41,593 bases of DNA from Prevotellaceae bacterium (GTDB taxonomy: Bacteria; Bacteroidota; Bacteroidia; Bacteroidales; UBA932), in NCBI GenBank assembly GCA_031277925.1, contig JAITLJ010000153.1, positions 1 through 41,593 of the forward strand. Direction: 5' to 3'. This document shows, piece by piece, positions 17,461 through 26,772 of this stretch. The first letter of the stretch is position 1. The number at the start of each line of letters is the position of its first letter. The notes under the pieces were generated by a model, which searched no databases, was not told the DNA's origin, and saw only the letters and a program-made list of their open reading frames with translations. A program made the position numbers and the translations under genes.

Positions 17461-20400
17461 ATGAAAAAACTCATATTATTATTTTTATTTGCATTTTTTG
17501 CAGGTAATGTCATATCACAAACCGATTTGACAGGTATAAAAATATACATCAATCCTGGACATGGAGGCTATGACAGCAACGATCGCAATGTACTTACAAT
17601 TCCGTTTGAATACGGCGATACGCTGGGTTTCTACGAATCAAAATCCAATTTATGGAAAGGTCTTTATCTGCGCGATTTGTTATTATCTCAAAATGCTACA
17701 GTTATGATGTCGCGCACGCTCAACAGAACGCAGGACGACAGAGTATTATCAACTATTGTTGCCGAAGCCAACGCTTTTGAACCTGACGGATTTTTATCTA
17801 TACACAGTAATGCAAACGAGTCGGCAGATAACAGTACAAATTATCTGTTGTTTTTATATTCAGGTACAGATGCTGCATCCATTACTCCCGGCACCAAAGA
17901 ATATGCTACGGCATGTTGGCCCTTTATGCTTGACAATCAACTGACATCTTGGAGTTCTACATCAGTGCGGATAAGAGGAGATTGCGATTTTTATGGCGGA
18001 TCATGTCCATATTTGGGCGTTTTAAAAAATTTGGTTTACAAAGCCTTTCTTTCAGAAGGATCGTTTCACGATTACAAACCTGAAACTCACAGGCTTTTGA
18101 ATCGGGATTACTGTAATCTTGAAGGATACAGATTTTTTCAGTTTTTTCACAGTTATTTTAATGCCGACATGCCGAATACAGGAACCATAGGAGGCTGGGT
18201 GAAAAGCGAGAACGAAAAAATGTCGCATGGGCGTTACAAATTCAGAGCAGGAAGCCCCGACCAGTGGAAACCATTGAACAATGCAACGGTAAAACTGTTT
18301 GATGCAACAGGAATCAATGAATTGCAAACATACATAACCGATACGGTGTATAACGGCATTTTTGCTTTCTACAACCTAACGCCCGGTAACTACAAATTGA
18401 AATTTGAAGCCACCGACTATATAACCGACACCGTTATCGATGTAACTGTTGAAGCAGGTAAAATAGCATACGCAAAAGTTCAACTGTACAATACAAATAT
18501 ACCTGTGCCGCGCGACTATGCAGATGATTATCCTGAACCTGTACAGCCAGGAGGAGTTGTTGCATTGAATAATTATGAATTTACTCAGGTAAACAATCAG
18601 CAACCTGCATGGTTGACCGATGCAACCAGCATCAAAAGGGCAATCTATCGCAACGACAAAATTTATGTGCTTACAACCGAACCGAAAATATATGTGTACA
18701 ATGCAATAAATTACGCATTTGTAAAGGAATTGGATTTAACCGGAATTTCGGGAGGAACACATTCAATAATCAGCGATATAGCATTTACTGCCGATAATTA
18801 TTTGCTTGCCTGCAACAAGGAAAACATTTCGTTGCCCGAAACAAGCGGACGCTATTTTAAGGTTTACACATGGAATGATGACAATTCTGCTCCGACTTTG
18901 CTTTTTGAAACACAAAATCAGGGAAGATGGACAACAGGAACAGTCGGAGAAACGTTTACGGCAAGCGGACCGCGCTGGAATGTGCGAATATATACCACAG
19001 CCGTAACAACAGGCTCATCAAAACAAATTCGCATAATGGCGCTCGAATATTGCGACACGATCCCTAATATCGGATATAAATTTATGCTGAATACAACAAA
19101 TTATACGGAAGCCTTATGGGGACAGCATCCTGTATTTACGATTTCACCTTCGGGCGACCGCGACCATATCTATCTTGACAGCGAAATACTGCTACCTCAT
19201 GAATATCAATTCGACTGGTCGAAACCCGATAGAGATTCACTGGTTCTTAAAGCCACATTTACAGAAAAATTTGGATATACAATCAACGCCATAGCTCGCG
19301 GAAGCGTTTATTTCCGTCATGCTCATCACATATTTTGGGCTACTCCTGTTTGCGAATCTTCGGCTGCTCAGGTAGGAGTTGTTTTGTTTGATGTTACAGA
19401 AGGATTGAATCAGGCGGTTAAAATATCGGAAAAATACCCAGATACAGGACTGGGCACAACATCTGCAACATATATGATGGCAGGAGCAAAAGTTGATAAT
19501 TATGATATTGAACTTTTAATTATGGCAAAAAATCAAGGTATTGCACGATACAGAACAACGCCCACTCCTGTACGCGCAAATATTTATGCATCCGAACTTA
19601 CATACAGCGGAAACAATAAATTTCAGTTCACTTTGAACGAAAATGCCGAATCTGTTGTCATAAATATTTATGACGAAAACTTTCTTAATGTTGCTTCGCA
19701 TAATGCAGGCGCACTGACGAAAGGCGTAAATATTGTAGAATATGACTTTGCTTCGTCATTGCTCAATGGAACATATTCGTGGGAAGTTACGGCAAAAGCA
19801 AGTTCGGTTGACAGACCCTCGTTAATTTCCGATAATTCATCGCAATTCCAATTTTATTCGCCGCGCGGCGTATCCATCGACAACAGTTTCAACAGTCCTT
19901 TCTTTGGACGAATATATGTATCCGAAGCTGCGGGCGGCACTGTGGCAGGCGGACGCACAACACAAAGAGGCATTTATATCCTTAATGCGGCTTGTGTTGA
20001 TACAACAAATCAGCAAAATACAAGTTATACCGGCGGAGTAACATGGCTTCCAACAGTTGAAACAGGCTATCAATATGGACCTTTGCACTTGCATGTAGCC
20101 TCAGACGGAAAAGTATATATTCCCGATTCGCATTATAACAATTCCGGCGTTTGGATAATGGATCCTGCAAATCCTTCGGCGGCGTTCATTCCCGTATTCG
20201 GAGGAACACGTAACAATGCAACAGGCGAAGTATCTGACGGAGGCACAGTGATACACAATCAAATTCCAAGTTGCTACGTGCTGGGAGAAGGAGCATCCAC
20301 GCAATTATTCATATTGAACAGAATAAGCAGTCCAGTTTCGGCTACAATAAACCGCTACGACATTGGCGAGTTGAGTTCGCCGTGGACAACTGCTCCGAGC

Positions 20401-23361
20401 AAGGTAATAAGCCTTGAAACATATTTCCAAAATGCTTACGGAACTATCGAATACGATGGAAACGGATGGTTTGCATCTCAATACAGAGCCGATGGCACTT
20501 CCGGCACTGCAGTCCCGCCGCTGATACACATTAATGCTTCGGATTCTATTGATTATAATAGCGCTAACGACCTTGAAGTTTCGGATGACGGCGCTACCGA
20601 ATATAAAATATTAGGCTCAAACAGAGGAGGAATGGCAGTTAGCCTCGACGGAAAATTATTGGCTATTGGTACAAAAGTGGGAATGGTAAGAGTTTTTGAA
20701 ATTAATTACGTACCTGACGGAGTTTCTAATCTGATTCTAAAATATGAACTGGCAACAGGAACAAACGCACAAACTCATGATGTTGCATTTGATGTTGCGG
20801 GAAATCTTTATATAGTAGATAATATTACAGAACGACTGAAAGTATTTACCTTACCCAAAGCTGACAACAGTTTTACTACTCCGGCTCCGAACTCCGCAAT
20901 GTTAACTGTTGATGCTACGCCAATAGATGAGGCTAATATTTATGCATCCGAGTTGAGTCTTTCTACTGTTGATTCCGTAGAATATACATTTTACTATACT
21001 TTGAATGCAAAAGCATCATCGCTTGTCATTCACATACTGGATAACAGCAATCAGGTGATAAAAAATATTCCTGTTACAGCGGCAGCCAACCGCACATTAG
21101 GAGCGCATCAGTTTACAACTAATATTACTGATTTGCAGGCAGGCGTTTACAAATGGGCGATAACTGCAACAGGCGCGTACAGATTGAACAGCGACACAGA
21201 TCCCACAAAGGTATCAAACGATGACGCTGAATTCAAGTTCTATGATCCTCGCAGCGTAGCTGTTGATAACAGTTTTGAAAGTCCTTTCTTTGGGCGTGTA
21301 TATATCAATGATGCACAGGGAACAGGAGCAGGCAGCGCAGGCGAAGGTATTTTTATTTTGAATGCTGCTTTGTCAGATATAACACATCAAAATGGTAATG
21401 GATATAAAGGAGGAATATCGTGGATGGCTACAAGCAGTCCGTTCCGTGCAAGCGTTGCTCCTGATGGAAAAGTATATATAACAGACTGGAGCGATGCCCA
21501 TGCGGGTATTTGGATGATGGATACCAAAAATCCGTCTGCAGCATTCACTCAAGTATTCGGAGGAACTGATATTGGCGGAGGCTTACATGCTTCAAGCGGC
21601 ATAAATATTCACGGGTCTATTTCTCATTGTTGGGTAATAGACACAGGCGTTAATACAAAACTGTTCACTTTTGACGAAGATTATGTTGATGCAGCAGTAA
21701 CAAATACAGGCAGCCTGTTACAATACAATATAGGCAACTTAACGAGTCAATGGGAACAGGCGCCAAGCGCTGTCATATATAATGATGGATTATACGGAAA
21801 TTTACAGCAAAATATGAATTCATGTATTGTTCCTGATGGACGTAACGGTTGGTGGATTTCGCAAAATAGAGCTACCAACAACGCTGCAATACCATCGCTG
21901 GTGCATCTGACCGCAGCAGGAGTTTTAACCAACTTCGGAACAAATACGGATATTCCCAATTCGACTCAGGCAGGACTGGCTGTCAACATGGATGGTACGC
22001 TGATTGCCGTAGGTTGCCAAAATGCAGTAAGAATATTTGATGTTACTTTTGATGGTGCAAATGTTCCTTCAATAACATTGAAATATACGGTTTCTACAAC
22101 GCTTGGCGTGAATACTCACGGTTTGGCTTTCGACCACGTAAACAATGTATATGTTACAGCAAGCGCAAACAGTACAGTTTTGGCAACTCGATTAGGAATT
22201 TGGGCGCTGCCAAAGACTGACAACAGTTTTACAACTCCGGCATCATTAAAATCGCTTATAATTGTTACAGCCACAAGCAAGCCTGTGGTAGAAAGCACTG
22301 TTCCTGCAAACGGAGCAAATAATGTTTCAATAAATCTTAATACCGTATCAATAACATTCAATAAAAAAATGAATTCATTGATAACAGGACTAACCGAAAT
22401 CCATTTTGGCGCAAATATTGCAGGAACATTCACTTCGTCATACTGGTCGGCGGATAACAGAACTATTATTTTAACCTGTACAGGTACGCTTGATTACAAT
22501 ACAAACTATACATTGCACATTAGCGGATTTACCGACGATACAGGTGCAATAATGAGCGATACCGTCTTTAATTTTACAACAGAACAGAAACCTCTTCAAA
22601 AAGTAACGCTGTTTGTTAATAAAGATTTGATTCCATGGACCGATCATGCTAAAACCTTTACATTAAGGCAAAGTGGACAGGTAAAATTTATCGGAACAGA
22701 TAATTTTGATGGAAGCGTAACCTTTGAAGATGTGGAAGATGGTTTATATCGCTTATATGATGGCGAAAATGATATCAAAGACCAGGTTGTTTACGGAACA
22801 ACAGGTTTCGGATTATCATATTTTACAGTAATGTTTGGTTTGCAAAACAGCGGAAAGGCAATAAATTCAACAATAGATGCAATTTACGATGGAAACGCCA
22901 TTGCAAGAGGCGATATTGTACAGGGAGGAAAAAAACTGACATTACAGGCAAAAGGCGACGGAGCAAGTTCTTATACATACACATGGCGAGGAACATGGAA
23001 AGGAAATGCAAACAGTAACATTGACGGAAACATCCTTATAACCGATGCGCTTGATAATATTGTAGATGTTCATTGTACAATAAACGGTTTGAGCGATGAC
23101 ATTATTTTGCCCCGAGTTGTAACGCCAAATGCAGATGGCGAAAACGATTTCTTCTACGTACACGGATTGGAATTATATCCGCAAAACGAGCTGAGAATCT
23201 TCAACCGTTCAGGTACAGAAGTATTCAGATCTAAAAATTACAGAAATAACACGTGGGATGGCAGCAATCTGCCCGATGACGTTTATTTCTTCAGCCTTAG
23301 CCTGATAGATGCAAACGGAGCAATTACAACAAAAACAGGATATGTGCATTTGAAAAAATAA
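17461..23361 (+). CDS. Giant secreted N-acetylmuramoyl-L-alanine amidase with T9SS type B sorting domain
   Basis: This 1966-residue protein has a signal peptide (residues 1-19, ending VISQ). An Amidase_3-type domain spans about 25-235, with zinc ligands and catalytic residues consistent with H34 (NPGHGGYD), E59 (YESKSN), H115 (SIHSNAN) and E199 (SEGSFHDY). A carboxypeptidase-regulatory-like beta-sandwich follows at about 255-345, then a long beta-propeller-like region. Two homologous units of about 450 residues begin ANIYASEL at 706 and 1159. A Big_5-type Ig-like domain (PVVESTVPANGANNVSIN) covers about 1606-1706. The C-terminal gliding-motility (CHU_C) domain covers about 1880-1966, with VVTPNADGENDFFYVHG, RIFNRSGTEVF and YVHLKK. 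Established knowledge: such C termini direct T9SS export. Inference: it is an extracellular or surface wall hydrolase. A strong RBS (GGAGACCGGAG) precedes the ATG. Confidence 0.88.
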   Translation: MKKLILLFLFAFFAGNVISQTDLTGIKIYINPGHGGYDSNDRNVLTIPFEYGDTLGFYESKSNLWKGLYLRDLLLSQNATVMMSRTLNRTQDDRVLSTIVAEANAFEPDGFLSIHSNANESADNSTNYLLFLYSGTDAASITPGTKEYATACWPFMLDNQLTSWSSTSVRIRGDCDFYGGSCPYLGVLKNLVYKAFLSEGSFHDYKPETHRLLNRDYCNLEGYRFFQFFHSYFNADMPNTGTIGGWVKSENEKMSHGRYKFRAGSPDQWKPLNNATVKLFDATGINELQTYITDTVYNGIFAFYNLTPGNYKLKFEATDYITDTVIDVTVEAGKIAYAKVQLYNTNIPVPRDYADDYPEPVQPGGVVALNNYEFTQVNNQQPAWLTDATSIKRAIYRNDKIYVLTTEPKIYVYNAINYAFVKELDLTGISGGTHSIISDIAFTADNYLLACNKENISLPETSGRYFKVYTWNDDNSAPTLLFETQNQGRWTTGTVGETFTASGPRWNVRIYTTAVTTGSSKQIRIMALEYCDTIPNIGYKFMLNTTNYTEALWGQHPVFTISPSGDRDHIYLDSEILLPHEYQFDWSKPDRDSLVLKATFTEKFGYTINAIARGSVYFRHAHHIFWATPVCESSAAQVGVVLFDVTEGLNQAVKISEKYPDTGLGTTSATYMMAGAKVDNYDIELLIMAKNQGIARYRTTPTPVRANIYASELTYSGNNKFQFTLNENAESVVINIYDENFLNVASHNAGALTKGVNIVEYDFASSLLNGTYSWEVTAKASSVDRPSLISDNSSQFQFYSPRGVSIDNSFNSPFFGRIYVSEAAGGTVAGGRTTQRGIYILNAACVDTTNQQNTSYTGGVTWLPTVETGYQYGPLHLHVASDGKVYIPDSHYNNSGVWIMDPANPSAAFIPVFGGTRNNATGEVSDGGTVIHNQIPSCYVLGEGASTQLFILNRISSPVSATINRYDIGELSSPWTTAPSKVISLETYFQNAYGTIEYDGNGWFASQYRADGTSGTAVPPLIHINASDSIDYNSANDLEVSDDGATEYKILGSNRGGMAVSLDGKLLAIGTKVGMVRVFEINYVPDGVSNLILKYELATGTNAQTHDVAFDVAGNLYIVDNITERLKVFTLPKADNSFTTPAPNSAMLTVDATPIDEANIYASELSLSTVDSVEYTFYYTLNAKASSLVIHILDNSNQVIKNIPVTAAANRTLGAHQFTTNITDLQAGVYKWAITATGAYRLNSDTDPTKVSNDDAEFKFYDPRSVAVDNSFESPFFGRVYINDAQGTGAGSAGEGIFILNAALSDITHQNGNGYKGGISWMATSSPFRASVAPDGKVYITDWSDAHAGIWMMDTKNPSAAFTQVFGGTDIGGGLHASSGINIHGSISHCWVIDTGVNTKLFTFDEDYVDAAVTNTGSLLQYNIGNLTSQWEQAPSAVIYNDGLYGNLQQNMNSCIVPDGRNGWWISQNRATNNAAIPSLVHLTAAGVLTNFGTNTDIPNSTQAGLAVNMDGTLIAVGCQNAVRIFDVTFDGANVPSITLKYTVSTTLGVNTHGLAFDHVNNVYVTASANSTVLATRLGIWALPKTDNSFTTPASLKSLIIVTATSKPVVESTVPANGANNVSINLNTVSITFNKKMNSLITGLTEIHFGANIAGTFTSSYWSADNRTIILTCTGTLDYNTNYTLHISGFTDDTGAIMSDTVFNFTTEQKPLQKVTLFVNKDLIPWTDHAKTFTLRQSGQVKFIGTDNFDGSVTFEDVEDGLYRLYDGENDIKDQVVYGTTGFGLSYFTVMFGLQNSGKAINSTIDAIYDGNAIARGDIVQGGKKLTLQAKGDGASSYTYTWRGTWKGNANSNIDGNILITDALDNIVDVHCTINGLSDDIILPRVVTPNADGENDFFYVHGLELYPQNELRIFNRSGTEVFRSKNYRNNTWDGSNLPDDVYFFSLSLIDANGAITTKTGYVHLKK

Positions 23362-23370
23362 ATAAAGAGT

Positions 23371-23413
23371 AATAAAGAGTGAAAGCCATTAACCGGTTTT
23401 TACTCTTTATTTC
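23371..23413 (+). terminator. Hairpin after the giant amidase gene
   Basis: AATAAAGAGTGAAA pairs with TTTTACTCTTTATT (14 bp, one G-U) around a short loop. A direct duplicate of AATAAAGAGT precedes it. The T-run after the stem is poor, so it may only attenuate reading into the PorP gene. Confidence 0.5.
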
Positions 23414-23468
23414 AACTGATTTTACTAATTAAAATTAAAATAAATTATATCAAAATTAAAATAAGAAT

Positions 23469-24407
23469 ATGAAAAAGATAATATTAATAATCAGCATATT
23501 AATAATTGTGAGTACAAATAAAGCCGAATCACAGCAAATTCCGCTTTTTTCACAATACATGTTCAATGGCACATATATCAATCCTGCATATACAGGCAGC
23601 AGAGAAGCGCTGTTTGCAAATTTACTGTATCGCAAGCAATGGGTTGGATTTGAAGGTGCGCCACAAACAGCAATGTTTAACATTGAAAGTAATTTAGCGC
23701 GCGGCTCAAATATTGGTTTCATTTATGTTAACGACCAAATCGGAGCCAACTACACAAACAGTTTTATGGCTCAATATGCATTCCGCTTCAAAGTAAGCAA
23801 CACGGGACAGTTAAGTTTCGGTTTATCGGGCGGATTTGTAAACTACGGAGTAAACAAGTCTAAACTTACAAGTTATAATGATAATATTGATCCCAAATTA
23901 CTCAATACCGATAATATCTGGAAACCGGGTATTGATGCCGGAGTTTACTTTGATATGAAAAACTTTTTTGCCGGATTCTCCGCTTTGGGAATAGTGTCGA
24001 GCAAAGCCGATAAAGAACAGACAATGCATATAATACGTGCAAAAGCAAATTATTTCCTTACGCTCGGCGGCAGTATTCCATTAAGCGACAAAGTTAACCT
24101 GCTTCCATCTGCTTTATTAAAAAGTGATTTCCAAAATCCCGTTAATGTAGATATAAATGCAATGCTACAGGTTAACGATAAATTTTGGATTGGAGGAAGT
24201 TATCGCACAGGTGTTTTGTGGTTTACAGATGTGGACAAAGAAACACGACAGTATGATGCAATATCGCTGATTCTTGAATCTTTTGTTACCGACCGCATCC
24301 GTTTAGGCGTTGCCTACGACTTTGATTTAACAAAAATATCAAACGACAACAACGGAAGTATAGAACTTTCTATCGGTTATTATTTCACAAAACCTAAACG
24401 AAAATAG
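23469..24407 (+). CDS. PorP/SprF family type IX secretion outer-membrane protein
   Basis: A 312-residue outer-membrane beta-barrel protein of the PorP/SprF family. It has a signal peptide ending near AESQQ, then the diagnostic start PLFSQYMFNGTYINPAYTG. RKQWVGFEGAPQT and repeated amphipathic strands lead to a terminal strand ELSIGYYFTKPKRK. Family knowledge: PorP/SprF proteins accompany T9SS and are often encoded beside large substrates with type B C termini, as sprF is with sprB. Here it directly follows such a substrate, so it is probably that protein's dedicated export or anchoring partner. Confidence 0.92.
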   Translation: MKKIILIISILIIVSTNKAESQQIPLFSQYMFNGTYINPAYTGSREALFANLLYRKQWVGFEGAPQTAMFNIESNLARGSNIGFIYVNDQIGANYTNSFMAQYAFRFKVSNTGQLSFGLSGGFVNYGVNKSKLTSYNDNIDPKLLNTDNIWKPGIDAGVYFDMKNFFAGFSALGIVSSKADKEQTMHIIRAKANYFLTLGGSIPLSDKVNLLPSALLKSDFQNPVNVDINAMLQVNDKFWIGGSYRTGVLWFTDVDKETRQYDAISLILESFVTDRIRLGVAYDFDLTKISNDNNGSIELSIGYYFTKPKRK

Positions 24408-24428
24408 CTCTTTGCACAGCAACAAACG

Positions 24429-24458
24429 AAAAGGATGATTATAAAAAATCATCCTTTT
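24429..24458. terminator. Bidirectional terminator between porP-like gene and DUF2007 gene
   Basis: A perfect 12-bp stem, AAAAGGATGATT with AATCATCCTTTT, has a 6-base loop and T-rich tracts on both strands. It lies 21 bases after the porP-like stop. The convergent minus-strand gene ends inside it (stop codon 24439-24441), so the stem also encodes that protein's last residues. Confidence 0.88.
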
Positions 24459-24882
24459 TGTTTTTATCTCCGGTTTTGAAATGTTTTTTACATTTATTGC
24501 AATAATAAATCTTTTTATTGTAAAAAGGCAAGGACTGTAAGAAAAACATTGCAACGATAAAAAAAGTATTTGCTTTGTCGCGGTTTATTCCATAACTGAC
24601 ATCGCCGGAATTGCAATACGGACAAATAAAAGAAATGTCATCTGCCTCGTCTGTTTCTTCGCTCGGAATTATATCCAAACCCAATATCATCAAAGCCTGT
24701 TCTTTATCTTTTTCCCAAACCCGCAAATTCACATAATCCAAAGGACGCGAGTACAGATAATTTTCATTATCAACAAAGCACTGAATATCAGCAGCATCAA
24801 GTTTAGACTTTGCAAGATTGGCTTCTGCCGCAGCAGTGAATTTTGCTACTATTACAAACGTTTCGTTATTTTTTGTTTTCAT
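24439..24882 (-). CDS. DUF2007 protein with C-terminal zinc ribbon
   Basis: A 147-residue protein. The N-terminal 75 residues match the DUF2007 putative signal-transducing fold (TFVIVAKFTAAAEANLAKSK and DNENYLYSRPLDYVNLRVWE). An acidic linker follows, then a zinc ribbon formed by CPYCNSGD and YYCNKCKKHF, with a hydrophobic segment (FFIVAMFFLQSLPF) between the two cysteine pairs that may contact the membrane. The function is not established. The ATG at 24882 is preceded by an AT-rich leader. The gene's end is embedded in the shared terminator. Confidence 0.8.
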   Translation of the reverse strand: MKTKNNETFVIVAKFTAAAEANLAKSKLDAADIQCFVDNENYLYSRPLDYVNLRVWEKDKEQALMILGLDIIPSEETDEADDISFICPYCNSGDVSYGINRDKANTFFIVAMFFLQSLPFYNKKIYYCNKCKKHFKTGDKNKKDDFL

Positions 24883-25024
24883 TTTTTTACTTTTTATTTG
24901 TAAAGATAATAGTTTTCTCCGTCACCTTACTAATTCCGCAAATAATAATTTTGAATTTATTGTAAATCATATAAAAACGATAAGAACATATTTTTTTGTA
25001 TTTGCAATATTCTATATCATTCCT

Positions 25025-25056
25025 TATACCAAAACGCCATCAAACTGTAATTTATA
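25025..25056 (-). repeat. Family-B repeat, first half (split by element insertion)
   Basis: TATACCAAAACGCCATCAAA and the following bases are the reverse complement of the right half of the intact copy at 15966-16046. The repeat stops at TTTATA, where the MITE-like element begins, and resumes at 25282. Confidence 0.75.
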
Positions 25057-25281
25057 TAGTTACTCCTTAATAAATACTGAAACCATTTATGATTAATAAG
25101 TTGCTGGCGTAAATTATCGAATAAAAATACCGTGTTTTATATAGATACAGGCAGAAATTCGGCAAAATATGAACTTGTTTCTTTATCTTCTTTTGTCTTG
25201 ATACAAATTAACAGAAAGAAATAATTGTTCGAAATTTTTAATGTTTTAGCATTCTCCTTTTTTTATTCGTAAGGAGCGAGA
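25057..25281 (+). mobile_element. MITE-like element, copy 3 (inserted in a family-B repeat)
   Basis: This copy of about 225 bp runs from TAGTTACTCCTTAATAAATA to TTCGTAAGGAGCGAGA and aligns throughout with copies 1 and 2. It lacks the extra hairpin found in copy 2. It splits a family-B repeat into two parts, which is direct evidence that this sequence inserts as a unit. There is no ORF. It lies between two minus-strand genes (DUF5009 and DUF2007). Confidence 0.82.
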
Positions 25282-25332
25282 ATTCAAATTGAATATCAGC
25301 AAAATATCATTATATTTTAGTTTGTTTTGATA
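25282..25332 (-). repeat. Family-B repeat, second half
   Basis: TTGAATATCAGCAAAATATC and TTTTAGTTTGTTTTGATA match the reverse complement of the left half of the copies at 15966 and 41172. Together with 25025-25056 it reconstitutes one full repeat. Confidence 0.75.
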
Positions 25333-25350
25333 CAGTTTGGGTATAATTTC

Positions 25351-26751
25351 CTAAATTTTCAGTTTTATTTTCATTTTGCCGAGTATCCATGTTGCGCCTG
25401 TTACGGCAAATGCAAATGCTATCGATTTAATCAGTCCGCCGACGCCCGAACGTGTAAATTCGGGATAGATAATGGCGGCAAGCGAAACGACGCTGTACCA
25501 AACCGAAGGAATGATGTAACATGTAAGAGTGCTTGTGCCTGCCGGTTTTATAATGTCGAACCACGCTTTTTTGTTTTTAATATCTGTCAACCAATATATA
25601 AAAATCAGCAGCGCAAATGAAATCGAAATACAGTAAAAAATCCATGTGCATGTTTCCTGTAATTTTGAGATTATAAAATATTTGTGTGCAACAGTTGCCG
25701 CAGCAAACATTAATACTGCAACTGCAAAGTATGATGAACATAATTTTCCGAAATTCTGTTTGCTCTGATTGTTTTGCATCAGCAACGATGCAATAAGTCC
25801 CGCAAAGGCAAGCGATTGAAAACTTCCATTGCCGGGAATAAAGCCTGCAATTCCGGTATCTGCGGCTAATCCTGTGTTTGCGGCAATGCACAAAAGCGTG
25901 AAAAATATCCACGCAATTATGTTTGGTAAAAATTTGTTTTTTGTAAATATAAAAATAACAGCCGTATAAAAATATGTCCAGCCGATCAATCCAAGTATCT
26001 GCCACCAGCCCGGGCGCAAACCAACCAAACCATCGGCATTTGCGCCTTTAAATAAAAAAAGATAAAATATCGTTATAGAGATTAACGTATTTATTAATAA
26101 TTTGAATTTGTTGCGGTTGCGTAAAAATTTTACAGTTATCGTACCAAATGTGCAAATTGCAATTATCAAGTATTGAAAAATATATTGAGCGCCACCTGAA
26201 AATCCAACTGAAATAAAACCAGAAGCAATTTGACTTTCTCCGTTTGCCGGTTTGCCTGTAAATATCAGCGCAAGCGTTGCAAGTATTATCCATCCGCAAG
26301 TTTGCAGCGTCGAAAATATTTTTTTTACAGTTTTTTCGGCATGAGGATAAACATTCCAAATCATAAAAAAGGCGACAACAGACAATATTTTCAGCCATTC
26401 GGGCGCAATACCTATTGTGTTTGCCGTAGCAGTAAAATCATTCATCGAAAACAGTCCCATAGTCAAAAGCGCAACTGTTCGCTGTGCTGTGTGAACAAAT
26501 ATTTGCAACCGCGAATCGCCTTTGCCGATTCTGTTGTTCACGGCAAAAGGTATTGACAGGCCGACACAAAACAAAAAGCAGGGAAAAACAATATCAGAAA
26601 GTCCGAGCATGTCTTCGTTTTTTGTGGCATGATGCAACCAGTGCGGAACAGTATCGCCGAGCGCTGGAATATCATTAACAAAAATCATTAAAAGCATTGT
26701 CAGCGCTCTGAAAATGTCTATTGATGCTATGCGTATTGCTTGATTTTTCAT
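25351..26751 (-). CDS. DUF5009 / HGSNAT-like multi-pass membrane acyltransferase
   Basis: A 466-residue protein with about 10-12 hydrophobic segments. The N-terminal RIASIDIFRALTMLLMIFVND is typical of DUF5009 and the related heparan-alpha-glucosaminide N-acetyltransferase/YeiB group. SDIVFPCFLFCVGLSIPFA and the later GPGW-like LRPGWWQILGLIGW also fit. Relatives move acetyl groups across a membrane onto sugars, but the substrate here is unknown. The start is the ATG at 26751. Its 3' end lies just beyond the split family-B repeat, and the tiny zinc-finger-like gene is 21 bases upstream on the same strand. Confidence 0.82.
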   Translation of the reverse strand: MKNQAIRIASIDIFRALTMLLMIFVNDIPALGDTVPHWLHHATKNEDMLGLSDIVFPCFLFCVGLSIPFAVNNRIGKGDSRLQIFVHTAQRTVALLTMGLFSMNDFTATANTIGIAPEWLKILSVVAFFMIWNVYPHAEKTVKKIFSTLQTCGWIILATLALIFTGKPANGESQIASGFISVGFSGGAQYIFQYLIIAICTFGTITVKFLRNRNKFKLLINTLISITIFYLFLFKGANADGLVGLRPGWWQILGLIGWTYFYTAVIFIFTKNKFLPNIIAWIFFTLLCIAANTGLAADTGIAGFIPGNGSFQSLAFAGLIASLLMQNNQSKQNFGKLCSSYFAVAVLMFAAATVAHKYFIISKLQETCTWIFYCISISFALLIFIYWLTDIKNKKAWFDIIKPAGTSTLTCYIIPSVWYSVVSLAAIIYPEFTRSGVGGLIKSIAFAFAVTGATWILGKMKIKLKI

Positions 26752-26772
26752 GCGATTTCGATTTTAATATCA

